Notes: a model not told the origin generated them from the letters alone. Positions 8,338 through 17,239 are shown, numbered from the stretch's first letter. The stretch is DNA of 64,000 nucleotides from Quadrisphaera sp. (GCA_029257185.1 JARICT010000036.1:34397-98396); one strand, 5' to 3'. Numbers and translations are program-made.

Positions 8338-9474
8338 TCAGTCGGAGCGGCTGGAGCCCCCGTCGGAGTCCCTGTCGTCGCCGGAGCCGGCGTGACGGCC
8401 GGTCTGAGCGCGCGCCTCGTCGATCGACCGGGTCTCGCCGCCGCTGAGGCGCAGCGCGCGGGCCTTCTCGACGTCCTCGGCCTCCTTGGCCGCCGCCTTG
8501 TCGGCCTTCGAGGTGTCCCGCGGGGGCAGCTGGATGGTCTCCTCGGCGGCGAGCCCGGCCTGCAGCTCGCGGCCGCGCTCGACCTCGGCGTCGATCTCCG
8601 CGCCGAAGAGCAGGGCGTTGTTGGTGATCCACAGCCACAGCAGGGCGATGATGACGCCCGCGAGGGAGCCGTAGGTCGCGTTGTAGCTGCCGAAGTTCGC
8701 GACGTAGAAGAAGAAGCCCAGCGACGCGAGCAGCCAGATGATGATGGCGACGAACGAGCCCATCGACATCCAGCGGAACTTCGGCTGCTTCACGTTGGGC
8801 GTGAAGTAGTAGAGGATCGCGATGACCAGCACGATGATGAGCGCCAGGACCGGCCACTTCGCGTAGGCCCACACCGTCAGCGCCGTGGAACCGAGCCCCA
8901 CGACGTCACCGATGGCCTGGGCGACGGGCCCGGAGACCACGATGATGAGCAGCGCCAGCGCCACGAGGACCAGCATGACGACGGTGATGAGGATCATCAC
9001 CGGGCGCAGCTTCCAGACGGGGCGTCCCTCGTCGATCTCGTAGACCTGGTTCATGGCGCGCGAGAAGGCGTTGACGTAGCCCGAGGCCGAGAAGATGGCC
9101 GTCAGCAGACCCAGACCCAGGCCGGCCCCACCGACCTGCTTCACGATCTCGCTCACCGGGCCCTGGATGGTGTCCGCCACCGTCGCGCCGCCGAGGTTCC
9201 GCACGATGTCGAGCACCGTGCTGATGGTCGACTCGGCCTCGCCCACCACACCCAGCAGCGAGACCAGCGCGATGAGCGCCGGGAAGATCGCCAGCACCAT
9301 GAAGTACGTCAGCGCCGCCGCGAGGTCGGTGCAGTTGTCGCTCGTGAACTCGCGGAACGCCTTGCCCAGCACGTACTTCCACGACGGCTTCTTCACGTCG
9401 GTGGGGCGTTTCGGCTTCCGGTCGTCGTCCGGGTGCGGGGCCGTCGCCGCCTTGCTGCTGCTGTCGCTAGTCAC
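8338..9474 (-). CDS. YihY/BrkB-family membrane protein
   Basis: A 378-residue protein with a charged N-terminal 45 residues, about six membrane helices across residues 60-300, and a long charged C-terminal tail. The segment SDNCTDLAAALTYFMVLAIF and the following pattern FSASGYVNAFSRAMNQVYEI are characteristic of the YihY/virulence factor BrkB family. The old annotation ribonuclease BN is not supported for this family. Its function is unknown. The GTG at 9474 is chosen because homology starts shortly after it; the open frame continues upstream without family similarity. It is divergent from the 182-residue membrane protein gene. Confidence 0.88.
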   Translation of the reverse strand: MTSDSSSKAATAPHPDDDRKPKRPTDVKKPSWKYVLGKAFREFTSDNCTDLAAALTYFMVLAIFPALIALVSLLGVVGEAESTISTVLDIVRNLGGATVADTIQGPVSEIVKQVGGAGLGLGLLTAIFSASGYVNAFSRAMNQVYEIDEGRPVWKLRPVMILITVVMLVLVALALLIIVVSGPVAQAIGDVVGLGSTALTVWAYAKWPVLALIIVLVIAILYYFTPNVKQPKFRWMSMGSFVAIIIWLLASLGFFFYVANFGSYNATYGSLAGVIIALLWLWITNNALLFGAEIDAEVERGRELQAGLAAEETIQLPPRDTSKADKAAAKEAEDVEKARALRLSGGETRSIDEARAQTGRHAGSGDDRDSDGGSSRSD

Positions 9475-9624
9475 GCGCGCAGGGTACGGCGTAAGGCCGC
9501 CCGACGACGACTCGCCGCGACCAGACCCGCCGCGCCGGTGCTCCCGAGTGGTCATCACCGCCGGGAGGGGCCACCATGGCCGTTCGGCCACGACCGCACA
9601 GACCTCGACGAACGGAGCACTCCC

Positions 9625-10173
9625 ATGGCACGCGCCACCTTCTCCCGCACGATCCACGACCTCGGCCTCGCCGCCTGGTTCGGCGGCACCCTCGCCAACG
9701 CCGTGGCGCTCAACGGCGGCGCCGCCGCCGCCTCGGACGCCAAGGACGCCGGCCGCGTCGTCAACGCCGGCTGGGACCGCTGGACCCCCGTCAACGCCGC
9801 CGCGATCGGCGCGCACCTGCTCGGCAGCGTGCTGCAGATCAACGCCAACAAGTCCCGCCTCGCCGGCCAGAAGGGCGTGGCCTCGATGAGCGTCGTCAAG
9901 ACGGTCCTCACCGCCTCGGCGCTCGGTGTGACGTACTACTCGCGCACCCAGGGCAAGATCCTCTCCGACCACGGGGCCGTGCCGCTGGCCTCGGGCACCG
10001 ACCCGGCCAAGGGCGCGCCGCAGGAGGTCGCCGACGCCCAGAACAAGCTCAAGCAGCTGCAGTGGATCATCCCGGCCCTGACCGGCGGCGTCGTCGCCGT
10101 CACGTCCTTCGCCGGGGAGCAGCAGCGCCCGAGCGAGGTCAAGGACGGCGTGCTGGGCCGCTTCACCCGCTGA
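9625..10173 (+). CDS. Conserved actinobacterial membrane protein, unknown function
   Basis: A 182-residue protein with hydrophobic stretches around residues 12-30, 55-70, 90-105 and 145-165, so probably four membrane helices. Recognisable features are LGLAAWFGGTLANAVALNGG near the N-terminus and RVVNAGWDRWTPVNA. Similar proteins are common in actinomycetes without assigned function. An ACGGAGC site precedes the ATG. A terminator-like hairpin follows 57 bp after the stop. Confidence 0.75.
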   Translation: MARATFSRTIHDLGLAAWFGGTLANAVALNGGAAAASDAKDAGRVVNAGWDRWTPVNAAAIGAHLLGSVLQINANKSRLAGQKGVASMSVVKTVLTASALGVTYYSRTQGKILSDHGAVPLASGTDPAKGAPQEVADAQNKLKQLQWIIPALTGGVVAVTSFAGEQQRPSEVKDGVLGRFTR

Positions 10174-10230
10174 CACGCCCCGCGGTGAGGGACCTCTTGT
10201 CTCCTCGCCGCGGTCCACGGAGCACGCCCG

Positions 10231-10260
10231 GGAGCCGTACCGCCGTCGCGGTGCGGCTCC
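10231..10260 (+). terminator. Hairpin terminator after the 9.6-kb gene
   Basis: A 13-bp stem, GGAGCCGTACCGC with GCGGTGCGGCTCC (one G-U pair), closes a 4-nt loop CGTC. The run of T is weak, as is usual in very GC-rich actinomycetes. Confidence 0.65.
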
Positions 10261-10308
10261 TGGTGCGTCCGGCTCTCCGGGGGCGGATCGCCGTTCCGCG
10301 TGCCAGGC

Positions 10309-10326
10309 TTACGCCGCAAGCCTGAG
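10309..10326 (+). other. Inverted repeat upstream of the GT2 operon
   Basis: AGGCTT and AAGCCT flank a short GC spacer about 50 bp before the GTG start of the glycosyltransferase. It may be an operator for the four-gene operon or a second terminator arm. Coordinates are accurate to within two bases. Confidence 0.35.
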
Positions 10327-10369
10327 AGGCCGTCTCGTCGTCGAGCCGGCCGCGGACGAGGAGGAGCGC

Positions 10370-11122
10370 GTGCAGCGCAGCGAGGTCCAGCGTGTGCAGC
10401 GCCACGAGGTAGATCGCGTGGTCGTGGTCGTCCCCGCCCACGACGAGGTCGATCTCCTCCCGGGCTGCCTGGCGGCCCTGCGCGTCGCGGCGGTCCCGGT
10501 CCCGGTGGTCGTGGACGTGGTGGTCGTGCTCGACGCGTGCACCGACGGCAGCGCCCGCCTCCTGGGACCGCAGGAGCGCCCCGTGGTGGTCGACGTCCGC
10601 AACGTCGGCGCCGCGCGGGCAGCCGGCTTCGCCGCCGCGGACGTCGGCGCGAGGACGTGGTGCGCCACCACGGACGCTGACTCCCGCGTCCACCCGCGGT
10701 GGCTGGCCGCCCAGCTGCGGTGGGCCTCACGGGGCGCCGACGTGGTCGTCGGTGCGGTCGCTGCGTCGTCGTGGGACGGGCACGCACCGGGGGTCGAGGA
10801 GCTCTTCACCAGGGAGTACGCCGCGGGGTCGTCCGCGGGCCGGCACGCCCACGTCCACGGGGCCAACCTCGGGCTGAGCGGTGACGCGTACCTGGCGCTC
10901 GGCGGCTTCTCCCCCCTGGCCGCGCACGAGGACGTCGACCTCGTGCGCCGGGCGGAGGCCGCTGGACTGGTGCTCCGGTGGGCGCTCGACGTGGGCGTCA
11001 GCACCTCGACCCGCACGGTGGGGCGCGCGCCCGACGGGTTCGCCGACCACCTCGCCGCCCTGACGGCGCGCGTCGTGCCCGCCCCCGGCCTCGCGCAGGA
11101 CCTCGCGCAGGGCGCCGCGTGA
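10370..11122 (+). CDS. Family 2 glycosyltransferase, first gene of a four-gene operon
   Basis: A 250-residue GT-A fold enzyme. VVVVPAHDEVDLLPGCLAAL is the nucleotide-sugar binding strand, VVLDACTDGS the second conserved block, and TTDADSRV carries the DxD metal-binding motif. There is no membrane segment, so it acts in the cytoplasm or at the inner membrane face. A GAGGAGG site lies just before the GTG start. The stop overlaps the start of the acyl-CoA dehydrogenase-like gene (GTGA). Co-occurrence with a PIG-L deacetylase and a NodS-like methyltransferase suggests it builds an amino-sugar-containing compound (inference). Confidence 0.87.
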   Translation: MQRSEVQRVQRHEVDRVVVVVPAHDEVDLLPGCLAALRVAAVPVPVVVDVVVVLDACTDGSARLLGPQERPVVVDVRNVGAARAAGFAAADVGARTWCATTDADSRVHPRWLAAQLRWASRGADVVVGAVAASSWDGHAPGVEELFTREYAAGSSAGRHAHVHGANLGLSGDAYLALGGFSPLAAHEDVDLVRRAEAAGLVLRWALDVGVSTSTRTVGRAPDGFADHLAALTARVVPAPGLAQDLAQGAA

Positions 11123-12093
11123 CCGGGGCGCCGCGAGCGCCCGGCGCGGCCGAGGAGCTCGCGCGGCTCTCCCGCGAGGGTCTCGACCTCCCGCTGCCGG
11201 GCGGCGGCGCGACGGCGCAGCGGTGGGCCGCGCTCGCCGCCCTGGCGCGCCGCGACGTGGTGCTGGGACGTCTGGCGGAGGCCCACGCCGACGCGGTGGC
11301 GATCCTCGCCGAGCTGGACGGGCCGTCGCCGACCGCGGGGCAGGTGTGGGGGGTGTGGGCCGCGGAGCCGCCGGACCCGGTGCTGCGCGCCGACGACGCC
11401 GAGGGCGGTGACCGTCCGCACGGGGAGAGGAGCTGGACGGTGACCGGCACCAAGGCCTGGTGCTCGGGGGCCCACAGCTGCACCCACGCCCTCGTCACCG
11501 CCCGCCACGGTCAGGCGCGACCGCTCTTCGCCGTCGACCTCGGCCACCCCGGGGTCCGCCCCGTCCCCGGGACGTGGCGCGCGGTGGGCATGGCGGCCAG
11601 CGACTCCGGGGAGGTCGCCTTCGACCGCGTCCCCGCCCTCCCGGTGGGCCCGCCCGCCGGGTACCTGGAGCGAGCCGGGTTCTGGCACGGCGCCGTCGGG
11701 GTGGCCGCGGCCTGGTACGGCGGCGCCTGCGGGGTCGCCGACGCCCTCGCGCGCCGGGTGGAGCGCGGCGGCGCCGACGGGCACGTGCGCGCCCACCTGG
11801 GCGCGGTGGTCGCCGCGCTGGCCGGTGCGCGGTCCACCCTGCACGCCGCCGCCGCCGAGATCGACGCCGATCCCGCGGCCGACGCCATGGGCACCGCGCT
11901 GGCGGCCCGCGCCGTGGTGGAGGCCGCGGCGACCACCACCCTGGAGCGCACCGGCAGGGCGCTGGGGGCCGGCCCGCTGTGCGCCGACGCGCAGCACGCC
12001 GCCCGCGTCGCCGACCTGAGCGTCTACCTGCGGCAGTCCCACGCGGAGCGGGACCTCGTGGCGCTCGCCGACCACGGCGGCGCCCGATGGTGA
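11119..12093 (+). CDS. Acyl-CoA dehydrogenase-like protein
   Basis: A 324-residue flavoprotein-type protein, shorter than the usual 380-400 residues. The middle block SWTVTGTKAWCSGAHSCTHA corresponds to the GxKxxxTxA region of acyl-CoA dehydrogenases, and the C-terminal third is the helical bundle. The N-terminal helical domain looks reduced, and I cannot place the catalytic Glu. It may act on a carrier-bound or CoA-bound acyl chain that decorates the operon product. It overlaps the glycosyltransferase stop by 4 bp and is followed 15 bp later by the deacetylase gene. Confidence 0.75.
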   Translation: MTGAPRAPGAAEELARLSREGLDLPLPGGGATAQRWAALAALARRDVVLGRLAEAHADAVAILAELDGPSPTAGQVWGVWAAEPPDPVLRADDAEGGDRPHGERSWTVTGTKAWCSGAHSCTHALVTARHGQARPLFAVDLGHPGVRPVPGTWRAVGMAASDSGEVAFDRVPALPVGPPAGYLERAGFWHGAVGVAAAWYGGACGVADALARRVERGGADGHVRAHLGAVVAALAGARSTLHAAAAEIDADPAADAMGTALAARAVVEAAATTTLERTGRALGAGPLCADAQHAARVADLSVYLRQSHAERDLVALADHGGARW

Positions 12094-12108
12094 CCCCGTG
12101 GTGACCTC

Positions 12109-12873
12109 GTGGTGACCGAGCCGCTCATCCACGGCCGCGGCACGCCGGCCGAGGCGTGGGCGGCGTGGCGACCGCCGCGGCCCGTGCTGGCGCTCGAGGG
12201 GTGCTCACGGCTGGTCGTCGTCGCCCCGCACCCCGACGACGAGGTGCTCGGGGTCGGCGGCCTCATCATGACGGCGGCCAGCACCGGCGCGGCCGTCCAG
12301 GTGGTCGCGGTCACCGACGGCGGCGCGAGCCATCCCGGCTCCCCCACGCTGAGCAGGACGGACCTCGAGCGCCTGCGCCCCGCCGAGAGCGCCGCCGCGC
12401 TCGCCCGGCTCGGCGTCACCGCGGGTGCTCTGCGGCTGGCGGTGCCCGACGGCGCCGTGGCCGATGCGCAGGAGCGGGTGACCGACGCTGTCGCGGCGCT
12501 GGTCACCGGCGGCGCAGCGAGCAGCGCACCGCAGGGCTGCACCTGGGTGGTCACCACCTGGCGCGGCGACGGGCACCCCGACCACGAGGCGACCGGCCGC
12601 GCCTGCGCCCGCGCCTGCGAGGCGACCGGCGCCCGCCTGCTCGAGCACCCGGTGTGGACCTGGCACTGGGCGACGCCCGGCGACGCGCGGGTGCCGTGGG
12701 GCCGGGCTGCGGCGCTGCCCCTGTCCGCGGAGGTCCAGCACGCCAAGGCCGAGGCGGTGGGCTGCTTCACCACGCAGGTCCGCGCGCTGTCCGACCACCC
12801 CGCCGACGCCCCCGTGCTGGGCCCTCACGTGCTGGAGCGCCTGCTCCGCGAGGAGGAGGTGGTCTTCACGTGA
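12109..12873 (+). CDS. PIG-L family N-deacetylase
   Basis: A 254-residue LmbE/PIG-L protein. VAPHPDDEVLG is the AHPDDE-type zinc and catalytic motif near residue 40, and GHPDHEATGRA holds the second zinc-binding His set. The family removes acetyl from N-acetylglucosaminyl groups or hydrolyses related amides. It starts at GTG 12109 or 12112. The junction with the upstream gene is made of repeated TGGTGACC units. Its stop overlaps the NodS-like gene start (GTGA). It is the probable deacetylase step before N-methylation by the next gene (inference). Confidence 0.87.
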   Translation: MVTEPLIHGRGTPAEAWAAWRPPRPVLALEGCSRLVVVAPHPDDEVLGVGGLIMTAASTGAAVQVVAVTDGGASHPGSPTLSRTDLERLRPAESAAALARLGVTAGALRLAVPDGAVADAQERVTDAVAALVTGGAASSAPQGCTWVVTTWRGDGHPDHEATGRACARACEATGARLLEHPVWTWHWATPGDARVPWGRAAALPLSAEVQHAKAEAVGCFTTQVRALSDHPADAPVLGPHVLERLLREEEVVFT

Positions 12874-13475
12874 GCCTGCCGCCCGAGTTCTTCGACGACT
12901 TCTACGCCGCCGGCGGCGCCGACCCGTGGGGCTTCACCTCTCGCTGGTACGAGCAGCGCAAGCGGGCCCTGACGCTCGCCGCGCTGCCTCGGACCCGCTA
13001 CCGCCGGGGGCTGGAGCCGGGATGCTCGACGGGGGTGCTGTCAACAGCCCTGGCGCAGCGGTGCGAGGCGCTGGTCGCCACCGACGTCGCCGAGGCCGCG
13101 CTGGCCGAGGCCGCGCGCCGCGTGCCGGGCAACGTCGAGCTGCGTCGCTGGGGGCTGCGAGACCCGTGGCCGGACGAGACCTTCGACCTCGTGGTGCTCT
13201 CCGAGGTCGGCTACTACCTCGACGCCGACGCGCTGGAGGGCGAGGTGCCGCACGTGATCGACGCCCTGGAACCCGGCGGGACGCTCGTCCTCGCGCACTG
13301 GCGCCACGACGTGCCGGAGTACCCGCTGAGCGGCGACGTCGTCCACCGGGTCGTCTCCGCGCGGGCCGGCCTGGCGCGGGTGGGAGGCTGGCTGGACGAC
13401 GACCTGCGCCTCGACGTGCTGGAGCGCGCCGACGCCCCGGTGCCCTCGGTCGCCTCGCGCGACGGCCTCGTCTGA
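12870..13475 (+). CDS. NodS-like SAM-dependent N-methyltransferase
   Basis: A 201-residue methyltransferase. The start FFDDFYAAGGADPWGF and SRWYEQRKR match the NodS group, whose founding member N-methylates deacetylated chitooligosaccharides in rhizobia. LEPGCSTGVLS is the SAM loop and ATDVAEAAL the second motif. Together with the upstream PIG-L deacetylase this repeats the NodB-NodS logic (deacetylate, then N-methylate), although neither gene is a true nod gene. It is the last gene of the coupled operon and converges on the oxidoreductase at 13482. Confidence 0.85.
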   Translation: MSLPPEFFDDFYAAGGADPWGFTSRWYEQRKRALTLAALPRTRYRRGLEPGCSTGVLSTALAQRCEALVATDVAEAALAEAARRVPGNVELRRWGLRDPWPDETFDLVVLSEVGYYLDADALEGEVPHVIDALEPGGTLVLAHWRHDVPEYPLSGDVVHRVVSARAGLARVGGWLDDDLRLDVLERADAPVPSVASRDGLV

Positions 13476-13481
13476 CCACCC

Positions 13482-14498
13482 CTAGAGCGTCAGCACCACC
13501 TTGCCCCGCACGTCGCCGCTGGTGAGGCGTGCGTGGGCGGCGGCCACCTCCTCCAGCGGCAGGACGTCGTCGACGGGGACGCGCAGGCGCCCGTCGTCGA
13601 CGAGCCGCACCAGCCGGTCGAGGTCGCGCGTGCGCGCCTTGACCATGACGGAGGCGTGGCTCGGTCGATCCGCGGCGCTGCCGGCTTCCTGCGGAGCGGC
13701 GACCGGCGCGCCGAGGGCCCCGAGCCCGCCCATCACGTCCTTCATCAGGCCCGCACCGACCGAGGAGAGGAGCGTGGCCGGCTGGGGCCGGGTGGTGACC
13801 GCGGTCCCCCCTGGGCGCAGGAGCGAGCGCACCACCTCCGCGGTCAGCGCGCCCGGGGCGTCGAGCACCACGTCGAACCGCGCGCCGAGCGACCCGATCC
13901 GCTGCGAGCGGTCGACCACCTCGTGGGCGCCGAGGCCGCGCACGTGGTCGCTGCGCGCCGCGTCGGCGACCGCGGTCACGTGGGCGCCGGCGAGGGCGGC
14001 CAGCTGCACCCCGAACGAGCCCACGCCGCCCGCGGCCCCGACCACGAGCACCTCGGCGCCCTGGCGGGAGCCCAGCGCCGCCCGCCCGTGCAGGGCCTGC
14101 AGCGCCGTGAGCCCCGCCAGCGGCAGCCCGGCAGCGGTGCTCCACGCCGTGGTGTCCGGCGCGAGGGCGGCCGAGGCGCTGTCGACCAGCGCCAGCTCGG
14201 CCTGCGCCCCGCCGCCGTGACCGAGCAGCGCGACCACCGCGTCACCCACCTCGAACGCGGTGACGGACTCCCCCACCGCCACCACCTCGCCGGCCAGGTC
14301 GAACCCCAGCGAGCGTGGGCCCCGGCGCAGCACGGACAGCGGCAGCTCTCCGCGGGACACGCCGACGTCCGTGCCGTTGACCGACGACGCGGCGACGGCC
14401 ACGAGGATCTCCTCGCCGCGCGGGTCGCGCGGCTCCGGCACGTCGTCGACGCGCAGCGAGGCGGCGCTGCCGGAGCCGTGGGCGCGCACGGCCCTCAC
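13482..14498 (-). CDS. Zinc-independent quinone oxidoreductase-like (MDR) protein
   Basis: A 338-residue NADP-dependent medium-chain reductase. The GroES-like N-terminal half has SSVNGTDVGVSRGE and LGFDLAGEVVAVG. The Rossmann half has VVGAAGGVGSFGVQLAAL, and the end is DVRGKVVLTL, typical of quinone reductase and zeta-crystallin-like enzymes. No structural zinc cysteines are present. The GTG start at 14498 overlaps the stop of the HAD gene (GTGA), so the two are coupled. The substrate is unknown; reduction of quinones or enones is the usual activity. Confidence 0.85.
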   Translation of the reverse strand: MRAVRAHGSGSAASLRVDDVPEPRDPRGEEILVAVAASSVNGTDVGVSRGELPLSVLRRGPRSLGFDLAGEVVAVGESVTAFEVGDAVVALLGHGGGAQAELALVDSASAALAPDTTAWSTAAGLPLAGLTALQALHGRAALGSRQGAEVLVVGAAGGVGSFGVQLAALAGAHVTAVADAARSDHVRGLGAHEVVDRSQRIGSLGARFDVVLDAPGALTAEVVRSLLRPGGTAVTTRPQPATLLSSVGAGLMKDVMGGLGALGAPVAAPQEAGSAADRPSHASVMVKARTRDLDRLVRLVDDGRLRVPVDDVLPLEEVAAAHARLTSGDVRGKVVLTL

Positions 14499-15202
14499 GC
14501 CGACGCGCCCCGGGGCGAGGTGCCCAGCGCGACCGCGAGGTCCTCCAGGTGGTCGAGGAGGTCGGCCGGGTGCTCGCGCACGCCGACCGCTCCGGCCTCC
14601 CGCAGCTCGGGCTCCCCGATGCCCCCGCACCGCAGCGCCACGCACGGCAGGTCGGCGTCGGTCGACGCCCCGACGTCCCACACCGAGTCGCCCACCACCA
14701 CGGTGCGGGCGGGGTCCAGCCCGTAGCGCTCCAGGGCGGCCCTGAGCGGGGCCCCGGTGGGCTTGCCCGCGTCGGCGTCGTCGGAGGTGATGACCCCGGT
14801 GACCATCTTCTCGCCCCCGAGCAGGGGCATCATCCACTCCAGGTCGCCGCGTGCGCCGCTCGTGGTGAGGACCACGGACGCTCCGCGGTCGAGGCAGGCC
14901 TGCAGCAGGTCGTGGGCGCCGGGCAGGGCGGTCACCTCCGGCTGCAGGGCGTCGAAGCGGGCGGAGTGGCCCTCCACCACGCGGTCGTCGCCACCGTCGG
15001 TGAGGCGCTCGACGAGCGAGGCGCTCGGCAGGCCGATGCACGCGTGGACCTGCGCGGCGGTCACGTCGTCGTACCCGGCGTCGCGGAAGGCCCTGCGCCA
15101 CGCGACCACGTGCAGGTAGTTGCTGTCCAGGAGGGTGCCGTCCACGTCGAAGAGCACCCCCGGTGCTCCGCCAGAGGTGCCGGTGCGCGAGTCGTCAGCC
15201 AT
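14495..15202 (-). CDS. HAD-superfamily phosphatase
   Basis: A 235-residue HAD hydrolase. Motif I is DVDGTLLD with the nucleophile Asp, motif II is LTTSGARGD, the Lys is in DAGKPTGAP, and motif IV is VVGDSVWD. The cap region resembles beta-phosphoglucomutase and phosphoglycolate phosphatases. The ATG start at 15202 is clear. It is upstream of, and overlaps, the MDR gene. It is divergent from the aldo/keto reductase, separated by 111 bp that must hold both promoters. Confidence 0.87.
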   Translation of the reverse strand: MADDSRTGTSGGAPGVLFDVDGTLLDSNYLHVVAWRRAFRDAGYDDVTAAQVHACIGLPSASLVERLTDGGDDRVVEGHSARFDALQPEVTALPGAHDLLQACLDRGASVVLTTSGARGDLEWMMPLLGGEKMVTGVITSDDADAGKPTGAPLRAALERYGLDPARTVVVGDSVWDVGASTDADLPCVALRCGGIGEPELREAGAVGVREHPADLLDHLEDLAVALGTSPRGASA

Positions 15203-15313
15203 GCCCCGATGCTTCCAGCGCGCTGCCACCGGCGCGAGCCGGGGTGGTGCGCGAGCCAGCAGCGCCACCCCCGCGGTTGGCGGGCTGCGCCGTCCGCGGG
15301 TAGGACTGGTGGC

Positions 15314-16126
15314 ATGACCGAGGCAGACACGACGGCGAGCGGCGCCGACCAGCCCACCGTCCCCCTCACCGGCGGCGGCGCGATGCCGCTGATCGGCCTG
15401 GGGACCTGGCAGGTCCAGGGGGACGACGCGCGGCGGGCCGTGGCGCACGCGCTCGAGGTGGGCTACCGCCACGTCGACACCGCCACGAGCTACGGCAACG
15501 AGGAGCAGGTGGGGGCCGCCATCGCGGGCAGCGCGCTCTCCCGCGAGCAGGTCTTCGTCACCACCAAGCTGCCCCCGGAGCGCGCCGACGACGCCCACGA
15601 GGTCCTCGCCCAGAGCCTGGAGGCCCTCGACCTGGACCACCTGGACCTGTGGCTGGTGCACGGCCCGCCGCCCGAGGGGGCGAGCCCCGCGCTGTGGACC
15701 CGCTTCCTCGAGGCCCGCTCGGAGGGGTTGGCGGCCGCGGTGGGTGTGAGCAACTACTCCCTGGACCAGATCGACGAGCTGGTCTCCGCCACCGGCCAGG
15801 CGCCGGCGGTCAACCAGGTCAAGCTCGGCCCCGCGCTGTGGGACCCCGCGCTGGTGACCGGGCACGCCGAGCGGGGCGTGGTGCTCGAGGGGTACAGCCC
15901 CTTCAAGACCACGGACATGGACGACGCCGGCCTGGTGGCGATCGCCCGCGCCCACGAGCGGACGCCGGGGCAGGTGGTGCTGCGCTGGCACGTGCAGCAC
16001 GGCGTGGTGGCCATCCCGAAGTCCGTGCACGAGGACCGGATCGCCGAGAACCTCGACGTCTTCGGCTTCGCGCTCAGCGACGAGGAGATGACGACGCTGG
16101 ACGGGCTCGGCCGGCCCACGGGCTGA
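15314..16126 (+). CDS. Aldo/keto reductase
   Basis: A 270-residue NADPH-dependent reductase of the 2,5-diketo-gluconate reductase type. The catalytic set is visible: Asp-Tyr in HVDTATSYGNEEQ, Lys in VTTKLPPE, and His in LVHGPPP. The cofactor motif IPKSVHEDRI is near the C-terminus. The substrate is unknown. It is followed 17 bp later by a phosphotransferase gene on the same strand, so the two may share a transcript. Confidence 0.9.
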   Translation: MTEADTTASGADQPTVPLTGGGAMPLIGLGTWQVQGDDARRAVAHALEVGYRHVDTATSYGNEEQVGAAIAGSALSREQVFVTTKLPPERADDAHEVLAQSLEALDLDHLDLWLVHGPPPEGASPALWTRFLEARSEGLAAAVGVSNYSLDQIDELVSATGQAPAVNQVKLGPALWDPALVTGHAERGVVLEGYSPFKTTDMDDAGLVAIARAHERTPGQVVLRWHVQHGVVAIPKSVHEDRIAENLDVFGFALSDEEMTTLDGLGRPTG

Positions 16127-16143
16127 TCCCGGCGCGGGGGGGG

Positions 16144-17217
16144 ATGACGCGAGAGCCAAACGACCACGAAGGGCCCCCAGGGATGCGCACCAGCGATGAC
16201 GGCAGCCCACCCTCCTCCGAGCCCCCGTCGACCGAGGGGAAGCCCCAGGATCCGGTCGCCGCGCTGCCGCCCGAGGTCGCGGCGTGGATCGGGGACGTCG
16301 TGGCGGAGATCGACCCGCCGCTGACCGGCGAGACCACGGCCGTGCAGCTGCTGCGCGGGGGACGCAAGGCGCTGGCGACAGTGACTCACGGCGGCGAGCT
16401 GCTGGTCCTCAAGCGATACGTCGATGACGAGGGCGCGCTGACCACCCTGTGGCTGCAGCGGCTCACCGCCGCCGGTCTCGTCGCGCCGAGCAGGTTCCTG
16501 GTGGCCCCGGCGCGGTGGTGGTCACCGCGCCACCGCACGCAGGTCATGGACCGCGCGCGCGGGTCGGCGTGGGGTGACTGGCTGACGGGGAGCGACGCGC
16601 TGAGGCAGGAGTCGTCCATCGCGGTGGCCGACTGGCTGACCGCCCTCCAGCAGCTCCCGGTGGTGCTGGAGGACCGCACGGGTCAGCGCTCCGCCTCCCG
16701 GTTGCGGAAGGAAGCGGCGTCGCTGGCGGACGCCTTCCCCGACGAACGTCACGCGCTGGCACGGATCGCCGGCGCCGCCGCTCAGCGGCTGGAGGCCGAG
16801 GCCGGCTCCCTGGTGCCCTCTCACGGGGACCTCCACCTCGACGAGCTGTTCCTCGCCCCGGGCCAGCAGCTCGTGGTGACCGGGGTCGACCTCGACACCG
16901 CGGGGCTGCGCCGGCCGTCCTCCGACGTCGGCTTCGCCCTCGCCATGCTGCTCGTCTCCTCGCGGATGCGCCACGGCTCGTTCCGGGGTGGGGCTGTCGC
17001 GGGACGTGCCTTCTGGAAGCGCTGGGCGCCGACCGGGCAGGACCTCGAGGCGGTCCCGGCACAGATGGCCCGCTCGCTGGTGATGAGCCTGCACCTCGAG
17101 CTGGTGGCGTACCGGACCGGACGCGACGAGCTGCTCCGGCCCTGGTTGGACATCGCCGGGGCAGCGGTGTCCTCCGGCGTGGAGGCGGCTCTCTCCGTGG
17201 CAGAGGAGGTCGGTTGA
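16144..17217 (+). CDS. Aminoglycoside phosphotransferase-fold protein, possible pseudokinase
   Basis: A 357-residue protein with a disordered first 45 residues and then an APH-type kinase fold. The catalytic loop is SHGDLHLDELF at residues 226-236. The base Asp229 is present, but the Mg-binding Asn of HGDLHxxN is replaced by Glu234. The second metal Asp is probably in GVDLDTAGLRRPS. A clear paralogue with the full motif lies at 19978; the two share long stretches such as DTAGLRRPS.DVG.ALA.LLV. The pair brackets a two-component operon. Small molecules or sugars such as maltose are typical substrates, but none can be assigned here. It may be a regulator instead of an enzyme. Confidence 0.8.
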   Translation: MTREPNDHEGPPGMRTSDDGSPPSSEPPSTEGKPQDPVAALPPEVAAWIGDVVAEIDPPLTGETTAVQLLRGGRKALATVTHGGELLVLKRYVDDEGALTTLWLQRLTAAGLVAPSRFLVAPARWWSPRHRTQVMDRARGSAWGDWLTGSDALRQESSIAVADWLTALQQLPVVLEDRTGQRSASRLRKEAASLADAFPDERHALARIAGAAAQRLEAEAGSLVPSHGDLHLDELFLAPGQQLVVTGVDLDTAGLRRPSSDVGFALAMLLVSSRMRHGSFRGGAVAGRAFWKRWAPTGQDLEAVPAQMARSLVMSLHLELVAYRTGRDELLRPWLDIAGAAVSSGVEAALSVAEEVG

Positions 17218-17239
17218 CGAGGGTCTGCCCGGCGCGGGC

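Noticed and set aside
10370..13475. A true nodulation gene cluster
   Set aside because: There is no NodA or NodC homologue, and the glycosyltransferase is a small soluble GT2 rather than a chitin synthase. Only the deacetylase-methyltransferase logic is shared.
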